Counted from the stretch's first letter, positions 26,521-36,308 are shown. The stretch is 64,000 bases of DNA from Bin18 sp965200355 (GCA_965200355.1 OZ241351.1:124001-188000), one strand, 5' to 3'. Notes: generated by a model from the letters alone, not told the origin. Translations and numbers: made by a program.

Positions 26521-27215
26521 TGGCACGGGGTCTCATTATCGCTATCGACGGTCCGGCTGGGGCCGGCAAGAGTACGGTCAGTCGTCTTTTGGCCGCCCGG
26601 CTCGGCTATCGCTATATTGATACCGGGGCGCTCTACCGGACGATTGGTTTCCTGGCTTGGGAACAGGGGGTCAGCCCGGACGACGGCAAGCGGCTGGCGG
26701 CCTTATGCGACGGCGCGGATATTGTGCTCACGGACAGCCGGGTATTGGTCGGCAATCGGGATATTACCCCGGATATTCGTCGCCCGGAAATCAGCCAGAT
26801 CGCCTCGGAAGTCTCGGCTCAGCCCGAGGTACGCCACGCCCTCCTTGGGCTGCAACGGCGGCTGGGGGGAGTCGGAGCGGCCATTCTTGACGGGCGCGAT
26901 ATTGGGACGGTTGTTTTCCCGGACGCGGACATCAAGATATTTCTTGACGCTGCACTCGAAGAACGGGGGCGGCGGCGCTATGCCGAGTTGCAACACCGGG
27001 GAGAGACGAATGTTTCGCTCGCCCAGACCCTGCGCGAGATGGCGGCACGAGACCGGCGGGACCGCGCGCGCGCCCATGCCCCGCTCCGGCCAGCGGAGGA
27101 TGCCATCCGCCTCGACACCACGGCATTGACCCAAGCAGAAGTCGTTGACAGCATGGCGGCATTAGTCCATGCCCATGCAAGTAGTGAAAGCGAAAAGGGA
27201 AACCCAGGCCCGTAG
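26520..27215 (+). CDS. cmk: Cytidylate kinase
   Basis: CMP/dCMP kinase of 231 residues. The ATG at 26520 overlaps the aroA TAA (TAATG); upstream in-frame residues are shadow. The P-loop is AIDGPAGAGKSTVSRLLA (about 8-25), and YRYIDTGALYRTIG (about 33) is the NMP-binding region. DGRDIGTVVFPDADIKIFLDA (split near 125-145) is the family signature. RDRRDRARAHAPLRPAEDA near 180 is the LID-like Arg segment. It lies directly upstream of rpsA, as in many proteobacteria. Confidence 0.96.
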   Translation: MARGLIIAIDGPAGAGKSTVSRLLAARLGYRYIDTGALYRTIGFLAWEQGVSPDDGKRLAALCDGADIVLTDSRVLVGNRDITPDIRRPEISQIASEVSAQPEVRHALLGLQRRLGGVGAAILDGRDIGTVVFPDADIKIFLDAALEERGRRRYAELQHRGETNVSLAQTLREMAARDRRDRARAHAPLRPAEDAIRLDTTALTQAEVVDSMAALVHAHASSESEKGNPGP

Positions 27216-27287
27216 CTCTTGCAACCGGGCTGAGAGGAAGGTATGCAAGGGCAAGGTTCGGGAGCTTTGTAGGGGGTACACCATAAC

Positions 27288-29168
27288 ATGGAACATAACG
27301 AACAGCACAACGTTGAAGAAAAATCGCCAACGTCCAGCCAAGTCACCACACAAGAGCAGACCCAAGCACGGCAGGTTGACACCAATAGTCAGACCGCAAC
27401 CGAGGACCAGTCGGCCGGGACAGTGGAAACCGGCAGCGCGCCGCCGTCCGCAGCACCAGCCCAGCCTGCCAAAGGGGCGGGGGAAGACTTCGGACAAATG
27501 TTTGAAGAAAGCCTGCGCTCGGTGCAACCGGGCGAGATCGTCCGGGGACGGGTGGTCAACATTGGACCAGAATTTGTCACGATTGATATCGGCTATAAAT
27601 CGGAAGGCCATATTCCGCTGGCCGAATTTCGCCAGCGCGACGGACAGCTCACGGTCAGTGAAGGCGATGAAATAGATGTCTATTTCGCCTCGGCTGACTC
27701 TGACCAAGAGGGGATTGTTTTATCCCGTGCGAAAGCAGAACAATTTCGTGTCTGGCGAGACATTGAGGAGGCGTCCAACACCAACACGCCCGTCAATGGG
27801 ACCATTGTGGGCAAGGTCAAAGGCGGGTTGCGCGTCGATATTGGGGTGGCCGCGTTTTTACCGGGCTCGCATGTGGACATTCGTCCCATCCGTGACCTGG
27901 ATCAATTCCTGGGGAAGACCGGCAAATTTGCGATCCTCAAATACAATCGGGCGCGGGCGAATGTGGTTGTCTCACGCCGGGCCGTGCTAGAGCGGGAACG
28001 CGACGCGCTTCGAGAAGAGACCCTGAAGGTGCTTGAGGAAGGGGTCATCCTTGAGGGAACCGTGAAAAACATCACGGATTACGGGGCCTTTGTGGACCTG
28101 GGGGGGCTGGATGGTCTGCTGCACATTACCGATATGTCCTGGGGGCGGATCGGTCACCCCTCCGAGATGATTAAATCCGGGGAGACGACTCGGGTCGTTG
28201 TGCTCAATTTTGACGCAGAAAAGAAGCGGGTATCGCTGGGCTTGAAACAACTCGTGCCCGACCCGTGGGGGTCGGTTGCCGAACGCTACCTGCCCGGCAG
28301 TCGGGTGCCGGGTAAGGTCGTGAGCCTCGCCGAGTACGGGGCCTTTGTGGAACTGGAGCAGGGGGTTGAGGGCCTGCTGCACGTCTCCGAAATGTCGTGG
28401 ACCAAGCGGATTTCTCACCCCTCGAAACTGCTGTCGGTTGGCGATGCGGTCGAAGTCATGATCCTTGACCTTGACCCCGCCCACCGTCGCATATCCCTGG
28501 GGCTCAAACAGGTTTCCCCGAACCCGTGGGAAACAGTGCGGGCGACCCACCCGGTGGGCAGCCGCGTCCACGGCAAGGTCAAAAGTATCACTGATTTCGG
28601 GGTCTTTATTGAGGTTGAGGAAGGGATTGACGGCCTGGCCCATATCTCGGACCTGCATTGGACCCGGAAAATTAAGCATCCCTCAGAACTCTTTAAGAAA
28701 GGCGATGAGGTGGACGCCGTTATTCTCGGTATTGATGTGGACAACGAACGCATTTCGCTCGGGATTAAGCAATCGGTGGCCGACCCCTGGGTCACTCTTC
28801 AGCAAGAACATCCGGTCGGGAGTCGGATCAACGGCACAGTCACGAGCGTGACCGACTTTGGCGTTTTTGTCGAAGTGGCCGACGGTATTGAAGGGCTGAT
28901 TCACATCTCGCAACTGTCAACCGAGCGGGTGGAGAAACCCTCGTCGCTTTTTGCGGTCGGCAACGAAGTCGAGACTGAGGTGATCCATATTGATCCCCGT
29001 GAACACAAAATGGGATTGAGTGTCAAGGCATTACGCCGCAGTGAAGAGCGAGCCGAAATGGAGGCCTACCTCAAGCGTGAACGAGAGGGCGCGCGCTTCT
29101 CCTTTGAGGATATCTTGGGGGAAGAGTTGCGGCTTGACCGGGACGACGGAGACCCACAGAAATCCTAA
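27288..29168 (+). CDS. rpsA: 30S ribosomal protein S1
   Basis: Ribosomal protein of 626 residues with six S1 RNA-binding domains at roughly 83-150, 168-233, 252-321, 338-407, 425-494 and 511-580. The last four show the repeating pattern GTVxxITDYGAFVDLGGLDGLLH or close to it, each followed by a W-x-K/R-I-x-HP block. An acidic/Gln-Thr-rich N-terminal extension of about 80 residues precedes domain 1. S1 helps mRNAs bind the small subunit. The ATG at 27288 follows GTAGGGGGT, with spacing longer than usual. It sits between cmk and an IHF/HU-like gene, a conserved arrangement. Confidence 0.96.
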   Translation: MEHNEQHNVEEKSPTSSQVTTQEQTQARQVDTNSQTATEDQSAGTVETGSAPPSAAPAQPAKGAGEDFGQMFEESLRSVQPGEIVRGRVVNIGPEFVTIDIGYKSEGHIPLAEFRQRDGQLTVSEGDEIDVYFASADSDQEGIVLSRAKAEQFRVWRDIEEASNTNTPVNGTIVGKVKGGLRVDIGVAAFLPGSHVDIRPIRDLDQFLGKTGKFAILKYNRARANVVVSRRAVLERERDALREETLKVLEEGVILEGTVKNITDYGAFVDLGGLDGLLHITDMSWGRIGHPSEMIKSGETTRVVVLNFDAEKKRVSLGLKQLVPDPWGSVAERYLPGSRVPGKVVSLAEYGAFVELEQGVEGLLHVSEMSWTKRISHPSKLLSVGDAVEVMILDLDPAHRRISLGLKQVSPNPWETVRATHPVGSRVHGKVKSITDFGVFIEVEEGIDGLAHISDLHWTRKIKHPSELFKKGDEVDAVILGIDVDNERISLGIKQSVADPWVTLQQEHPVGSRINGTVTSVTDFGVFVEVADGIEGLIHISQLSTERVEKPSSLFAVGNEVETEVIHIDPREHKMGLSVKALRRSEERAEMEAYLKREREGARFSFEDILGEELRLDRDDGDPQKS

Positions 29169-29178
29169 GGCTTTTCTG

Positions 29179-29535
29179 ATGGGGGACGGCAGCATAACCA
29201 AAAGGGACCTGATTGAGGAAGTTGCTCAGCACTATCCTCGTTTTTCCCGCCGGGACGCCGAGGTCATGGTCAATGCGGTCTTCGACAGTATGACCGAAGC
29301 CCTGGTCAGGACGGAACGGATTGAAATCCGTGGATTCGGCAGTTTTATCGTCAAACAGCGCCCCGCCCGGGAAGGCCGAAACCCAAGAACCGGCGCGGTG
29401 GTCAATGTTGCGGCCAAAAAAGTGCCGCTCTTCAAGGTCGGGAAGGAGTTGCGCCTGCGGGTTGACGGTCAGCCGCTTCCGGCCACCGAATCTAAAACGG
29501 AGACCAGGCCTGAAACAGCGACGCGGACGGATTAG
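29179..29535 (+). CDS. ihfB: Integration host factor beta / HU-family DNA-binding protein
   Basis: DNA-bending protein of 118 residues. The ATG at 29179, 10 bases after the rpsA stop, gives MGDGSITKRDLIEEVAQHYP, the normal HU/IHF start; the frame is open upstream but overlaps rpsA. The beta-arm signature is GRNPRTGAVVNVAAKKVPLFK (split near 68-88), and FGSFIVKQRPARE precedes it. The C-terminal 25 residues form a polar Thr/Glu-rich tail. Its place downstream of rpsA is typical of ihfB (himD). Confidence 0.9.
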   Translation: MGDGSITKRDLIEEVAQHYPRFSRRDAEVMVNAVFDSMTEALVRTERIEIRGFGSFIVKQRPAREGRNPRTGAVVNVAAKKVPLFKVGKELRLRVDGQPLPATESKTETRPETATRTD

Positions 29536-29646
29536 ATTGCGGCGCGTGACGCACTCGAGCGGAGTATCCGGCCAGGCCCCCTTCCCGCTCGTGCATCCTG
29601 ATACGCCACAGATGGGAATACGCTAAATAAAGGCAGGCAGCATACT

Positions 29647-31074
29647 GTGCAACAGACAACGCCAACTGAAACGCTCCGTCGTGAAGTCCAGACGGTCGGG
29701 GACCTCAAGAAAATAGACTATCAGGTGCTTCCCGTGCGAGAAGAGATGCGGGCGAATCTGATCCGTCGGCTTGCCGCGGGGGACCAATTGCTGCCCGGCA
29801 TTATTGGCTATGATGAAACCGTGATTCCGGAGATCGAAAATGCGGTATTGGCCGGGCATCATATCGTCTTTCTGGGTGAGCGCGGGCAGGCCAAATCGCG
29901 GGTGATCCGTGGCCTGACCACGCTGTTGGACGACTATGTGCCAACCATTCGGGATAGTGACATCCCGGAGAATCCGCTGGCGCCCATCTCGCCGCAAGCG
30001 CGGCGCTTGGCTGCGGAGCGCGGCGAGTCGCTTGAAATCCGCTGGCTGTCACGCGACGAGCGCTATGCCGAGAAGTTGGCCACCCCCGATGTGTCGGTTG
30101 CCGACCTCATCGGAGAGGTAGACCCGATTAAGGTGGCCGAGGGGCGCTACCTGGCCGACGAGGAGACCATCCATTATGGGTTGATCCCCCGCACAAACCG
30201 CGGCATTTTCGCGGTCAACGAACTGCCCGACCTGACCGAGAAAGTCCAGGTTGGCCTGTTCAATCTGATGGAAGAACAGGACTTTCAGGTCAAGGGCTTC
30301 AAGGTGCGACTGCCGCTCGATGTGATTATCGTGGCGAGTGCCAACCCCGAGGACTATACGAGTCGGGGGCGTATCATCACCCCGCTGAAAGACCGCTTTG
30401 ACGTGCAGATTCGCACCCACTATCCCCGCTCGATTGAGGAAGAAATTTCCATTATGGAGCAAGAAGCGGCCCAGTTCATCCACGACGGGCGCGCGTTTCA
30501 TACCCCACGCTTCATGAAAGAGATCTGCGCCCAGCTCACCATGGAAGCCCGTAATTCCAATGAGATCAATCAGTCGTCCGGGGTCAGCGTGCGCATGACG
30601 ATCAACAACTTTGAAAGTGTGATCAGCAATGCAGAGAAGCGAGCCGTGCGCCTGGGCGAGAGCGAAGTCGTGCCGCGTATCAGCGACCTGCACGCGCTCT
30701 ATCCCTCCACCGCGGGCAAGATCGAGTTGGAGTATATGGGCGAGGAGCAGAAAGACGAAGACCTCATTGAGCGTCTCGTGAACCGCGCCGTCCAGAAAGT
30801 CTTCGATAAATACCTGCGGGTCGAAAATTTGCAGCCCGTCATCGACTATTTCACAAACGGCGGGGGCGTTGAGATTTCGGATATGATGCCGTCTCAACAC
30901 TACGTGGAAGGCAGCCAGAACATTCACGGGTTGCAGGAGAGTTTGGCGGCCCTCGGGGCTGATGGTCAGCCGAGCTTCATCTCCACGGCGACCGAATTCA
31001 TCCTGGAAGGGCTGCATCTGCACCAGAAGCTCAATAAAGAGCGCCAGGGCGGGCGGCAGACCTATCGCGCCTAG
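29647..31074 (+). CDS. MoxR/magnesium chelatase ChlI-like AAA+ ATPase
   Basis: AAA+ ATPase of 475 residues. The GTG at 29647 is the chosen start. The Walker A region is degenerate: HHIVFLGERGQAKSRVIRG (about 72-90), with AKSR where GKT/S is usual. Walker B and sensor blocks are RGIFAVNELPDL (about 191) and VIIVASANPEDYTSRGRII (about 223). The C-terminal half is the helical ChlI-like lid (about 260-400). Proteins of this group normally work with a VWA-domain partner encoded next to them. Here the next gene is hsdR and no VWA gene is visible. It is probably a chaperone-like or metal-insertion ATPase; substrate unknown. Confidence 0.82.
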   Translation: MQQTTPTETLRREVQTVGDLKKIDYQVLPVREEMRANLIRRLAAGDQLLPGIIGYDETVIPEIENAVLAGHHIVFLGERGQAKSRVIRGLTTLLDDYVPTIRDSDIPENPLAPISPQARRLAAERGESLEIRWLSRDERYAEKLATPDVSVADLIGEVDPIKVAEGRYLADEETIHYGLIPRTNRGIFAVNELPDLTEKVQVGLFNLMEEQDFQVKGFKVRLPLDVIIVASANPEDYTSRGRIITPLKDRFDVQIRTHYPRSIEEEISIMEQEAAQFIHDGRAFHTPRFMKEICAQLTMEARNSNEINQSSGVSVRMTINNFESVISNAEKRAVRLGESEVVPRISDLHALYPSTAGKIELEYMGEEQKDEDLIERLVNRAVQKVFDKYLRVENLQPVIDYFTNGGGVEISDMMPSQHYVEGSQNIHGLQESLAALGADGQPSFISTATEFILEGLHLHQKLNKERQGGRQTYRA

Positions 31075-31113
31075 GCGCGCCCACGGGGTGCCGCTCCGGG
31101 AGAAAACGCACCC

Positions 31114-33501
31114 GTGGTGCTGACCGAGGCCGATACCTGCCGGACCTTTGTGGTGCCTAAACTCCAGGCCGCCGGCTGGGACGCGCCCCCACACGCCATT
31201 AACGAGCAGCCCACTTTTACCGACGGACGCATCTTTTTCAGAGGGCGCACGGCCCGTCGCGGACGGCAGAAGCGTGCCGACTATCTGTTGCGCTACCGGC
31301 CTGACTTTCCCATTGCGGTGGTCGAAGCCAAGGCACGCTACAAACACGCCGCGGAGGGTTTACAGCAGACCAAGGAGTACGCCGGGATTCTGGACCTCAA
31401 ATTCGCCTACGCCACGAATGGCGCCGCGATCATCGAGTTCGACTATACTACTGGTGTGGAATGCCAGCGCTTGACCTTTCCCGAGCCGGACGAGCTATGG
31501 CGACGCCTGTGTGAGGCCGAGCATCTTGGTGATGCCACCACCCAGCACTTGCTCCGCCCCTGCTACCCGGACCGGACCAAGCCGCTGCGCTACTACCAGG
31601 AAATCGCGGTGAACCGGGCCGTACAGACTATCTTGCAAGGCCGGCCACGCAGCCTGCTGACCCTCTGCACCGGCGCTGGCAAAACGGCGATTGCCTTCCA
31701 GGTCTGCTGGAAGCTGTGGTCCGCGGGCTGGAACACCAAGCAGACGGCCCGCAAGCCGAAAATCCTATTCCTGGCCGACCGCACCGTTCTGGTGGACGAC
31801 CCCCTGGCAAAGGACTTCAGGCCATTCGGCGATGCGCGGCATAAAATCGCCGAGGGTCGGGCCGTTAAAAGCCGCGACATCTATTTCGCCCTCTACCAGA
31901 CCATGGCCGGTGACGAGAACCGGCCCGGTCTATACCGGGAATATCCGCCCGACTTCTTCGATCTGGTGATTTTGGACGAATGTCATCGGGGCAGCGCGCG
32001 TGATGACAGCAACTGGCGTGGCATCCTGGAGTGGTTCGCGCCCGCCATCCAGCTCGGCATGACCGCCACCCCTCTGCGTGAGGACAACCGCGACACCTAT
32101 GAGTATTTCGGGCCTCCAATCTACGAATACAGCCTCGCCCAGGGCATCAACGACGGCTTTCTCGCGCCCTACCGGGTCCACCGGGTCATTACCAATTACG
32201 ACGCGGCCGGCTGGCGGCCGCAGGGCGGTGAGGTGGACCGCCACGGCCGGGTGATTCCCGACCGGGAATATACCACCCCGGACTTCGAGCGTATCATCGC
32301 CCTGCGTCAGCGCACCCAGGCCATAGCCCGTCATCTGACCGACTTTCTCACCCGCACCGACCGCTTCGCCAAGACCATCGTTTTTTGTGTCGATCAGGAA
32401 CACGCCCTCGAAATGCGCGCGGCACTGGCCAACCTGAATGCGGATCTGATGCAACAGCATCCTGACTATGTGTGCCGGGTGACGGCGGACGAGGGAGATA
32501 TCGGCGCGGCCTACCGGGAAAAGTTCCAAGATGTGGAGACCCGCACGCCAACCATCCTGACCACCTCCCACCTGCTCACCACCGGAGTGGACGCGCCGAC
32601 CTGTAAGAATATTGTCCTGGCTCGGGTCGTCGGCTCCATGTCCGAGTTCAAGCAGATCATTGGCCGGGGCACCCGGCTGCGGCCCGACTACGGCAAGCTG
32701 GCTTTTAACATCATTGACTATACGGGGACGGCCACCCAGAAGTTCGCCGACCCGTCCTTTGACGGCGAGCCGGTCCAGATGCGGCAGGAGACCATCGACT
32801 CCAAGGGTAAGGTGCTGGAGGCGGAAGCCCATGACGCCCTGGAGGAAATGGACGATGCGGACGGAACAGACACGAGGTCGGACGACTCGCACCCCCCTCT
32901 CACCCCTGACGACCCATCCGACGACCCGCCGCGCAAATTCCATGTGGACGGCGGCCGGGTCGCCATCGTCCACCACTTGGTGTACGAACTGGACGCCGCC
33001 GGCAAACGGCTCTCCTGCCGTCAGTTGACCGACTATACCGGCGACCAAGTGCGCAGCCTGTACCCCAACGCCACGGCGTTGCGTCGGGACTGGCTCGACC
33101 CCGCCCGCCGGGCCGATACTATCGAGCACTTGGCCGCACGGGGCATTGACCTCGACAGCCTGGCCGAGACGGTCGGCAAGCCCGAGGCCGATTTGTTCGA
33201 TCTGTTATGCCACTACGCCTATAACCTACCGTTCCGCACGCGGCGCGAACGGGCCGAGCGTCTGAGGCGAGAGGAAACCACCTTCCTGGACCAATTCGGC
33301 CCTGAGGCCAGCCAAGTGCTTGACGCGCTGATTGAAAAATACGCGGAACACGGCAGCGCTCAATTCAAGTTGCCGGAGGTGCTGGAAGTGCCGCCCTTTA
33401 ACGAGTGGGGCAATGTTGTTGAGCTGGCCGCGCGCTTTGGCGGCAGCGGTCAGTTGCGCGACGCGGTGGGCGACCTGCAACGCCGGCTGTATGCGGCCTG
33501 A
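31114..33501 (+). CDS. hsdR: Type I restriction enzyme R subunit (EcoEI-like)
   Basis: Restriction and translocation subunit of 795 residues. The N-terminal nuclease domain has the PD-(D/E)xK layout RYRPDFPIAVVEAKARYKHA (about 62-81). The SF2 motor follows, with Walker A LCTGAGKTAIAFQ (about 187) and a DECH box, LVILDECHRGSA (about 287). Motif VI is QIIGRGTRLRPDYG (about 514). An acidic linker near 575-605 precedes the C-terminal EcoEI-type domain. The start is GTG 31114 or the next codon, 31117. It cleaves unmodified DNA after ATP-driven translocation, in complex with HsdM and HsdS. The operon order is R-M-S and it appears intact. Confidence 0.95.
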   Translation: MVLTEADTCRTFVVPKLQAAGWDAPPHAINEQPTFTDGRIFFRGRTARRGRQKRADYLLRYRPDFPIAVVEAKARYKHAAEGLQQTKEYAGILDLKFAYATNGAAIIEFDYTTGVECQRLTFPEPDELWRRLCEAEHLGDATTQHLLRPCYPDRTKPLRYYQEIAVNRAVQTILQGRPRSLLTLCTGAGKTAIAFQVCWKLWSAGWNTKQTARKPKILFLADRTVLVDDPLAKDFRPFGDARHKIAEGRAVKSRDIYFALYQTMAGDENRPGLYREYPPDFFDLVILDECHRGSARDDSNWRGILEWFAPAIQLGMTATPLREDNRDTYEYFGPPIYEYSLAQGINDGFLAPYRVHRVITNYDAAGWRPQGGEVDRHGRVIPDREYTTPDFERIIALRQRTQAIARHLTDFLTRTDRFAKTIVFCVDQEHALEMRAALANLNADLMQQHPDYVCRVTADEGDIGAAYREKFQDVETRTPTILTTSHLLTTGVDAPTCKNIVLARVVGSMSEFKQIIGRGTRLRPDYGKLAFNIIDYTGTATQKFADPSFDGEPVQMRQETIDSKGKVLEAEAHDALEEMDDADGTDTRSDDSHPPLTPDDPSDDPPRKFHVDGGRVAIVHHLVYELDAAGKRLSCRQLTDYTGDQVRSLYPNATALRRDWLDPARRADTIEHLAARGIDLDSLAETVGKPEADLFDLLCHYAYNLPFRTRRERAERLRREETTFLDQFGPEASQVLDALIEKYAEHGSAQFKLPEVLEVPPFNEWGNVVELAARFGGSGQLRDAVGDLQRRLYAA

Positions 33502-33544
33502 AGGCAGGAGGGCCAAGGGTGATGAGAGAAAGAGAGAAAGCGCC

Positions 33545-35110
33545 GTGACTCAACCCACCCGTAAGAAACCCGCGTCACAGCCACTCACCACGGCGCAGCG
33601 CCTGGACGGCATCCTCAAGTCGGCGCGCAAGATCATGCGGAAGGACAAGGGCCTGAACGGCGACCTGGACCGTCTGCCCATGCTGACCTGGATCATGTTC
33701 CTCAAATTTCTGGACGACCTGGAACGTATTGAAGAGGAGCATGCCGAGCTGGCCGGACGCCCGTATCGCGGCACGATTGCCGGCCCGTATCGCTGGCGCG
33801 ACTGGGCCGCCCCGGCCGCTGGCCTGACTGGCCCTGACTTGCTGGCCTTTCTGGCTGAGGAGCGGACCGCGTTACCCACCGGCGTGCAGGGTTCCGGCCT
33901 GTTCACCTATCTGCGCGCCCTGCGCAGCAATACCACGGGACGGGGGCGGTGCGACGTCATCGCCACCGTATTTCAAGGTTTGGCCAACCGCATGGAGAGC
34001 GGCTATCTGCTGCGCGATGTCATCAATCTGATTGACGGCATTCATTTTGATTCGTCGGATGAAATGCACACCTTGGGCCGACTGTACGAGACGCTGCTGC
34101 GCGAAATGCGCGACGCCGCGGGCGATTCGGGTGAGTTCTACACCCCGCGTCCGGTGGTGCAGTTCATGGTCGCCGTGACCGACCCGCGCTTGGGCGAAAC
34201 CGTTCTGGACCCGGCCTGCGGCACGGGCGGCTTTCTGGTCGGGGCCTACCGTCATCTGGAGCAGCAGGCCGACACTGTTGAGAAGCGGCAGTGTTTGCAA
34301 GAAGGCAGCATTTATGCCGGTGAGGCCAAGTCGCTGCCGTTTTTGCTGGCTCAGATGAATCTGCTGCTGCACGGTCTGGACGCGCCACGCATTGGCCCCG
34401 GCAACTCCTTGCGCGTCCGCCTGGCCGAGATAGGCGAGGCCGAGCGGGTAAACGTCATTCTCACCAACCCGCCCTTTGGCGGCGAAGAGGAAGCCGGCAT
34501 TCGCAGCAATTTTCCCGAAGACCGGCGTACCGCGGAAACCGCGCTGTTGTTTCTGCAACTCATCATGCGCCGGCTCAAGCGGGCCGGTCGGGGCCGGGCC
34601 GGCGTGGTCGTGCCCAACGGCACGTTGTTCGGCGACGGCGTGTCAGCCCGCATCAAGGCCGACCTGCTGGAGCAGTTCAATTTGCATACCGTGGTGCGCC
34701 TGCCCGAAGGCGTGTTCGCGCCATATACGGATATTCCGACCAATTTGATTTTCTTTGACACCAGCGGCCCGACCAAAAGTATTTGGTATTACGAGCAACC
34801 CCGCCCCGTGGGCCGTAAGAAATACTCCAAGACCGCGCCCCTGCTATACGAAGAATTTGCCGCCTGTCTGGCCTGGTGGAACGAGCGCAAAACGCACGAA
34901 CACGCCTGGCAGGTAGACGCCACGGGCTTGGTACAGCGTGACGAACAGGGCCGTGTCACGGCCTGCAACCTGGACCTCAAGAACCCGCATTCGGGCGAAA
35001 CCGTGGACCACCGCTCACCGACCGAGATTGTGGACAGCATCATCGACAAAGAGTGGCGTATTCTCGCCATCATGGACGAGATTAAGGCCACGCTGGCGGA
35101 GGGGGTGTGA
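33545..35110 (+). CDS. hsdM: Type I DNA methyltransferase M subunit
   Basis: N6-adenine methyltransferase of 521 residues. The GTG at 33545 is chosen because residues before it overlap hsdR and are unlike HsdM. The helical HsdM_N domain spans about 15-150 (RLPMLTWIMFLKFLDDLE). SAM motif I is DPACGTGGFLVGAY (about 220-233). The catalytic motif IV is ILTNPPFGGEEEAG (about 302). VVVPNGTLFGDGVSARIK is the conserved late block (about 354). GEFYTPRPVVQFM is the HsdM signature near 197. The stop overlaps the hsdS start (TGATG). Confidence 0.95.
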   Translation: MTQPTRKKPASQPLTTAQRLDGILKSARKIMRKDKGLNGDLDRLPMLTWIMFLKFLDDLERIEEEHAELAGRPYRGTIAGPYRWRDWAAPAAGLTGPDLLAFLAEERTALPTGVQGSGLFTYLRALRSNTTGRGRCDVIATVFQGLANRMESGYLLRDVINLIDGIHFDSSDEMHTLGRLYETLLREMRDAAGDSGEFYTPRPVVQFMVAVTDPRLGETVLDPACGTGGFLVGAYRHLEQQADTVEKRQCLQEGSIYAGEAKSLPFLLAQMNLLLHGLDAPRIGPGNSLRVRLAEIGEAERVNVILTNPPFGGEEEAGIRSNFPEDRRTAETALLFLQLIMRRLKRAGRGRAGVVVPNGTLFGDGVSARIKADLLEQFNLHTVVRLPEGVFAPYTDIPTNLIFFDTSGPTKSIWYYEQPRPVGRKKYSKTAPLLYEEFAACLAWWNERKTHEHAWQVDATGLVQRDEQGRVTACNLDLKNPHSGETVDHRSPTEIVDSIIDKEWRILAIMDEIKATLAEGV

Positions 35111-36249
35111 TGGGCTGGCCGGTGGTTGCTTTGGGGGAGGTGGTAAAGCGAATTCAAAGGTCTGAGACGCCTGAGCCTGGAACGCCGTATCGCCAAATCG
35201 GCGTGCGTCTATGGGGACAGGGCGCTTACCAACGTGAAACCATTGACGGTTCTGAGACAAGATACCCGGTATTTTATCGCGTTCAAAAGGACGACATCAT
35301 TGTCAACAAGATATGGGCGCGGAATGGCAGCGTGGCCGTCGTGACCGCTAATCTTGACGGCTCGTTCGGCTCATCGGAGTTCCCGACCTATGAGGCTGAT
35401 AGGGCGGTTCTGTTGCCCGGTTGGTTCGCTTGGTTCACCAAGATGCCTGAACTCTGGTCACCATGTGACAGTCTGTCACGAGGGACGAGTGGTCAGAATC
35501 GTCTACGCCCGGAACGTTTTCTGGATGTTCGCTTGCCCCTTCCGCCTCTTGAAGAGCAGCAAAGGATTGTTGCCAAGTTGGACACGGTGGCGGGGTTGGT
35601 GGGGGAACGCAGACAGGTCATTGAGACAGCCGGGCATGACGCAAAAGCGATGCTGGCGAATGCCTTCCGTAAAATTATTGACGGTGCACCGTACCGCCCT
35701 ATAAGCGGAGTCGCGCCGCTTGTTCGCCGCCCGGTGGAAATTGAGCCGGACCGGCCTTATACCGAAATAGGGATAAAGAGTTTTTACAATGGCATTTTTC
35801 ACCGTCGTACCATGAGCGGGGCTGAATATAGTTGGCAGAAACTTTTCTGGATTAAAGAAGGTGATCTTGTTTTCAGCAACCTCATGGCTTGGGAGAAGGC
35901 GATTGCCGTAGCCTCGGCTGAAGACGCTGGTTGTGTCGGCAATCATCGGATGCTGACGTGTGAAGTGAATCGAACGCTGGCGACCCCAAATTTTCTGCTT
36001 GCCTACTTCAAGACAGAAGAAGGGTTCATGCAGGTAACGGGGCACTCTCCCGGCAGCATCGCCCGGAACAAGACCTTATCGTCAAAAAAGTTGCCCACGA
36101 TCAAAGTTCCCGTGCCGCCCCTTGAGCGGCAACGCTGGTTTGACCGTTTGCAGGGGCAGGTTCAGCAAGTTGAGGCATTACGGGAAAGTGCGGAGGAGGA
36201 TGTAGAGGCGTTGTTGCCGGCGTTGTTGGATAGGGTGTTTGGCGGCTGA
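35110..36249 (+). CDS. hsdS: Type I restriction specificity subunit S
   Basis: DNA recognition subunit of 379 residues. The ATG at 35110 overlaps the hsdM TGA. It has two target-recognition domains (about 1-145 and 195-345), each closed by a conserved coiled-coil lead-in: LPLPPLEEQQRIVAKLD (about 140) and VPVPPLERQRWFDRLQ (about 335). The paired helices set the spacing between the two half-sites. The recognition sequence cannot be read from the protein. The gene appears intact and completes the R-M-S operon. Confidence 0.93.
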   Translation: MGWPVVALGEVVKRIQRSETPEPGTPYRQIGVRLWGQGAYQRETIDGSETRYPVFYRVQKDDIIVNKIWARNGSVAVVTANLDGSFGSSEFPTYEADRAVLLPGWFAWFTKMPELWSPCDSLSRGTSGQNRLRPERFLDVRLPLPPLEEQQRIVAKLDTVAGLVGERRQVIETAGHDAKAMLANAFRKIIDGAPYRPISGVAPLVRRPVEIEPDRPYTEIGIKSFYNGIFHRRTMSGAEYSWQKLFWIKEGDLVFSNLMAWEKAIAVASAEDAGCVGNHRMLTCEVNRTLATPNFLLAYFKTEEGFMQVTGHSPGSIARNKTLSSKKLPTIKVPVPPLERQRWFDRLQGQVQQVEALRESAEEDVEALLPALLDRVFGG

Positions 36250-36262
36250 GCGAATGATTCCT

Positions 36263-36308
36263 GACTCTATAGAGTCGTGTTGACAAGAAAATCCAATTCG
36301 ATAGGGTC
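36263..36308 (+). promoter_or_regulatory. Palindrome plus -35-like box upstream of decayed AT-rich gene
   Basis: A perfect 14-bp palindrome, GACTCTATAGAGTC (36263-36276), is followed by TTGACA (36280-36285), a consensus -35. A weak -10 (TAGGGT near 36302) follows at about 16 bases. The downstream gene has the ribosome site GGAGGAAATT. The palindrome could be an operator or the end of an hsdS terminator. Confidence 0.35.

Noticed and set aside
30049..31347. Long minus-strand open frame (432 codons) opposite the ATPase gene
   Set aside because: Antisense shadow of a well-supported AAA+ gene in GC-rich DNA; no family motifs.
31930..33129. Long minus-strand open frame (399 codons) opposite hsdR
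   Set aside because: Antisense shadow. hsdR carries clear helicase and nuclease motifs across the same bases.
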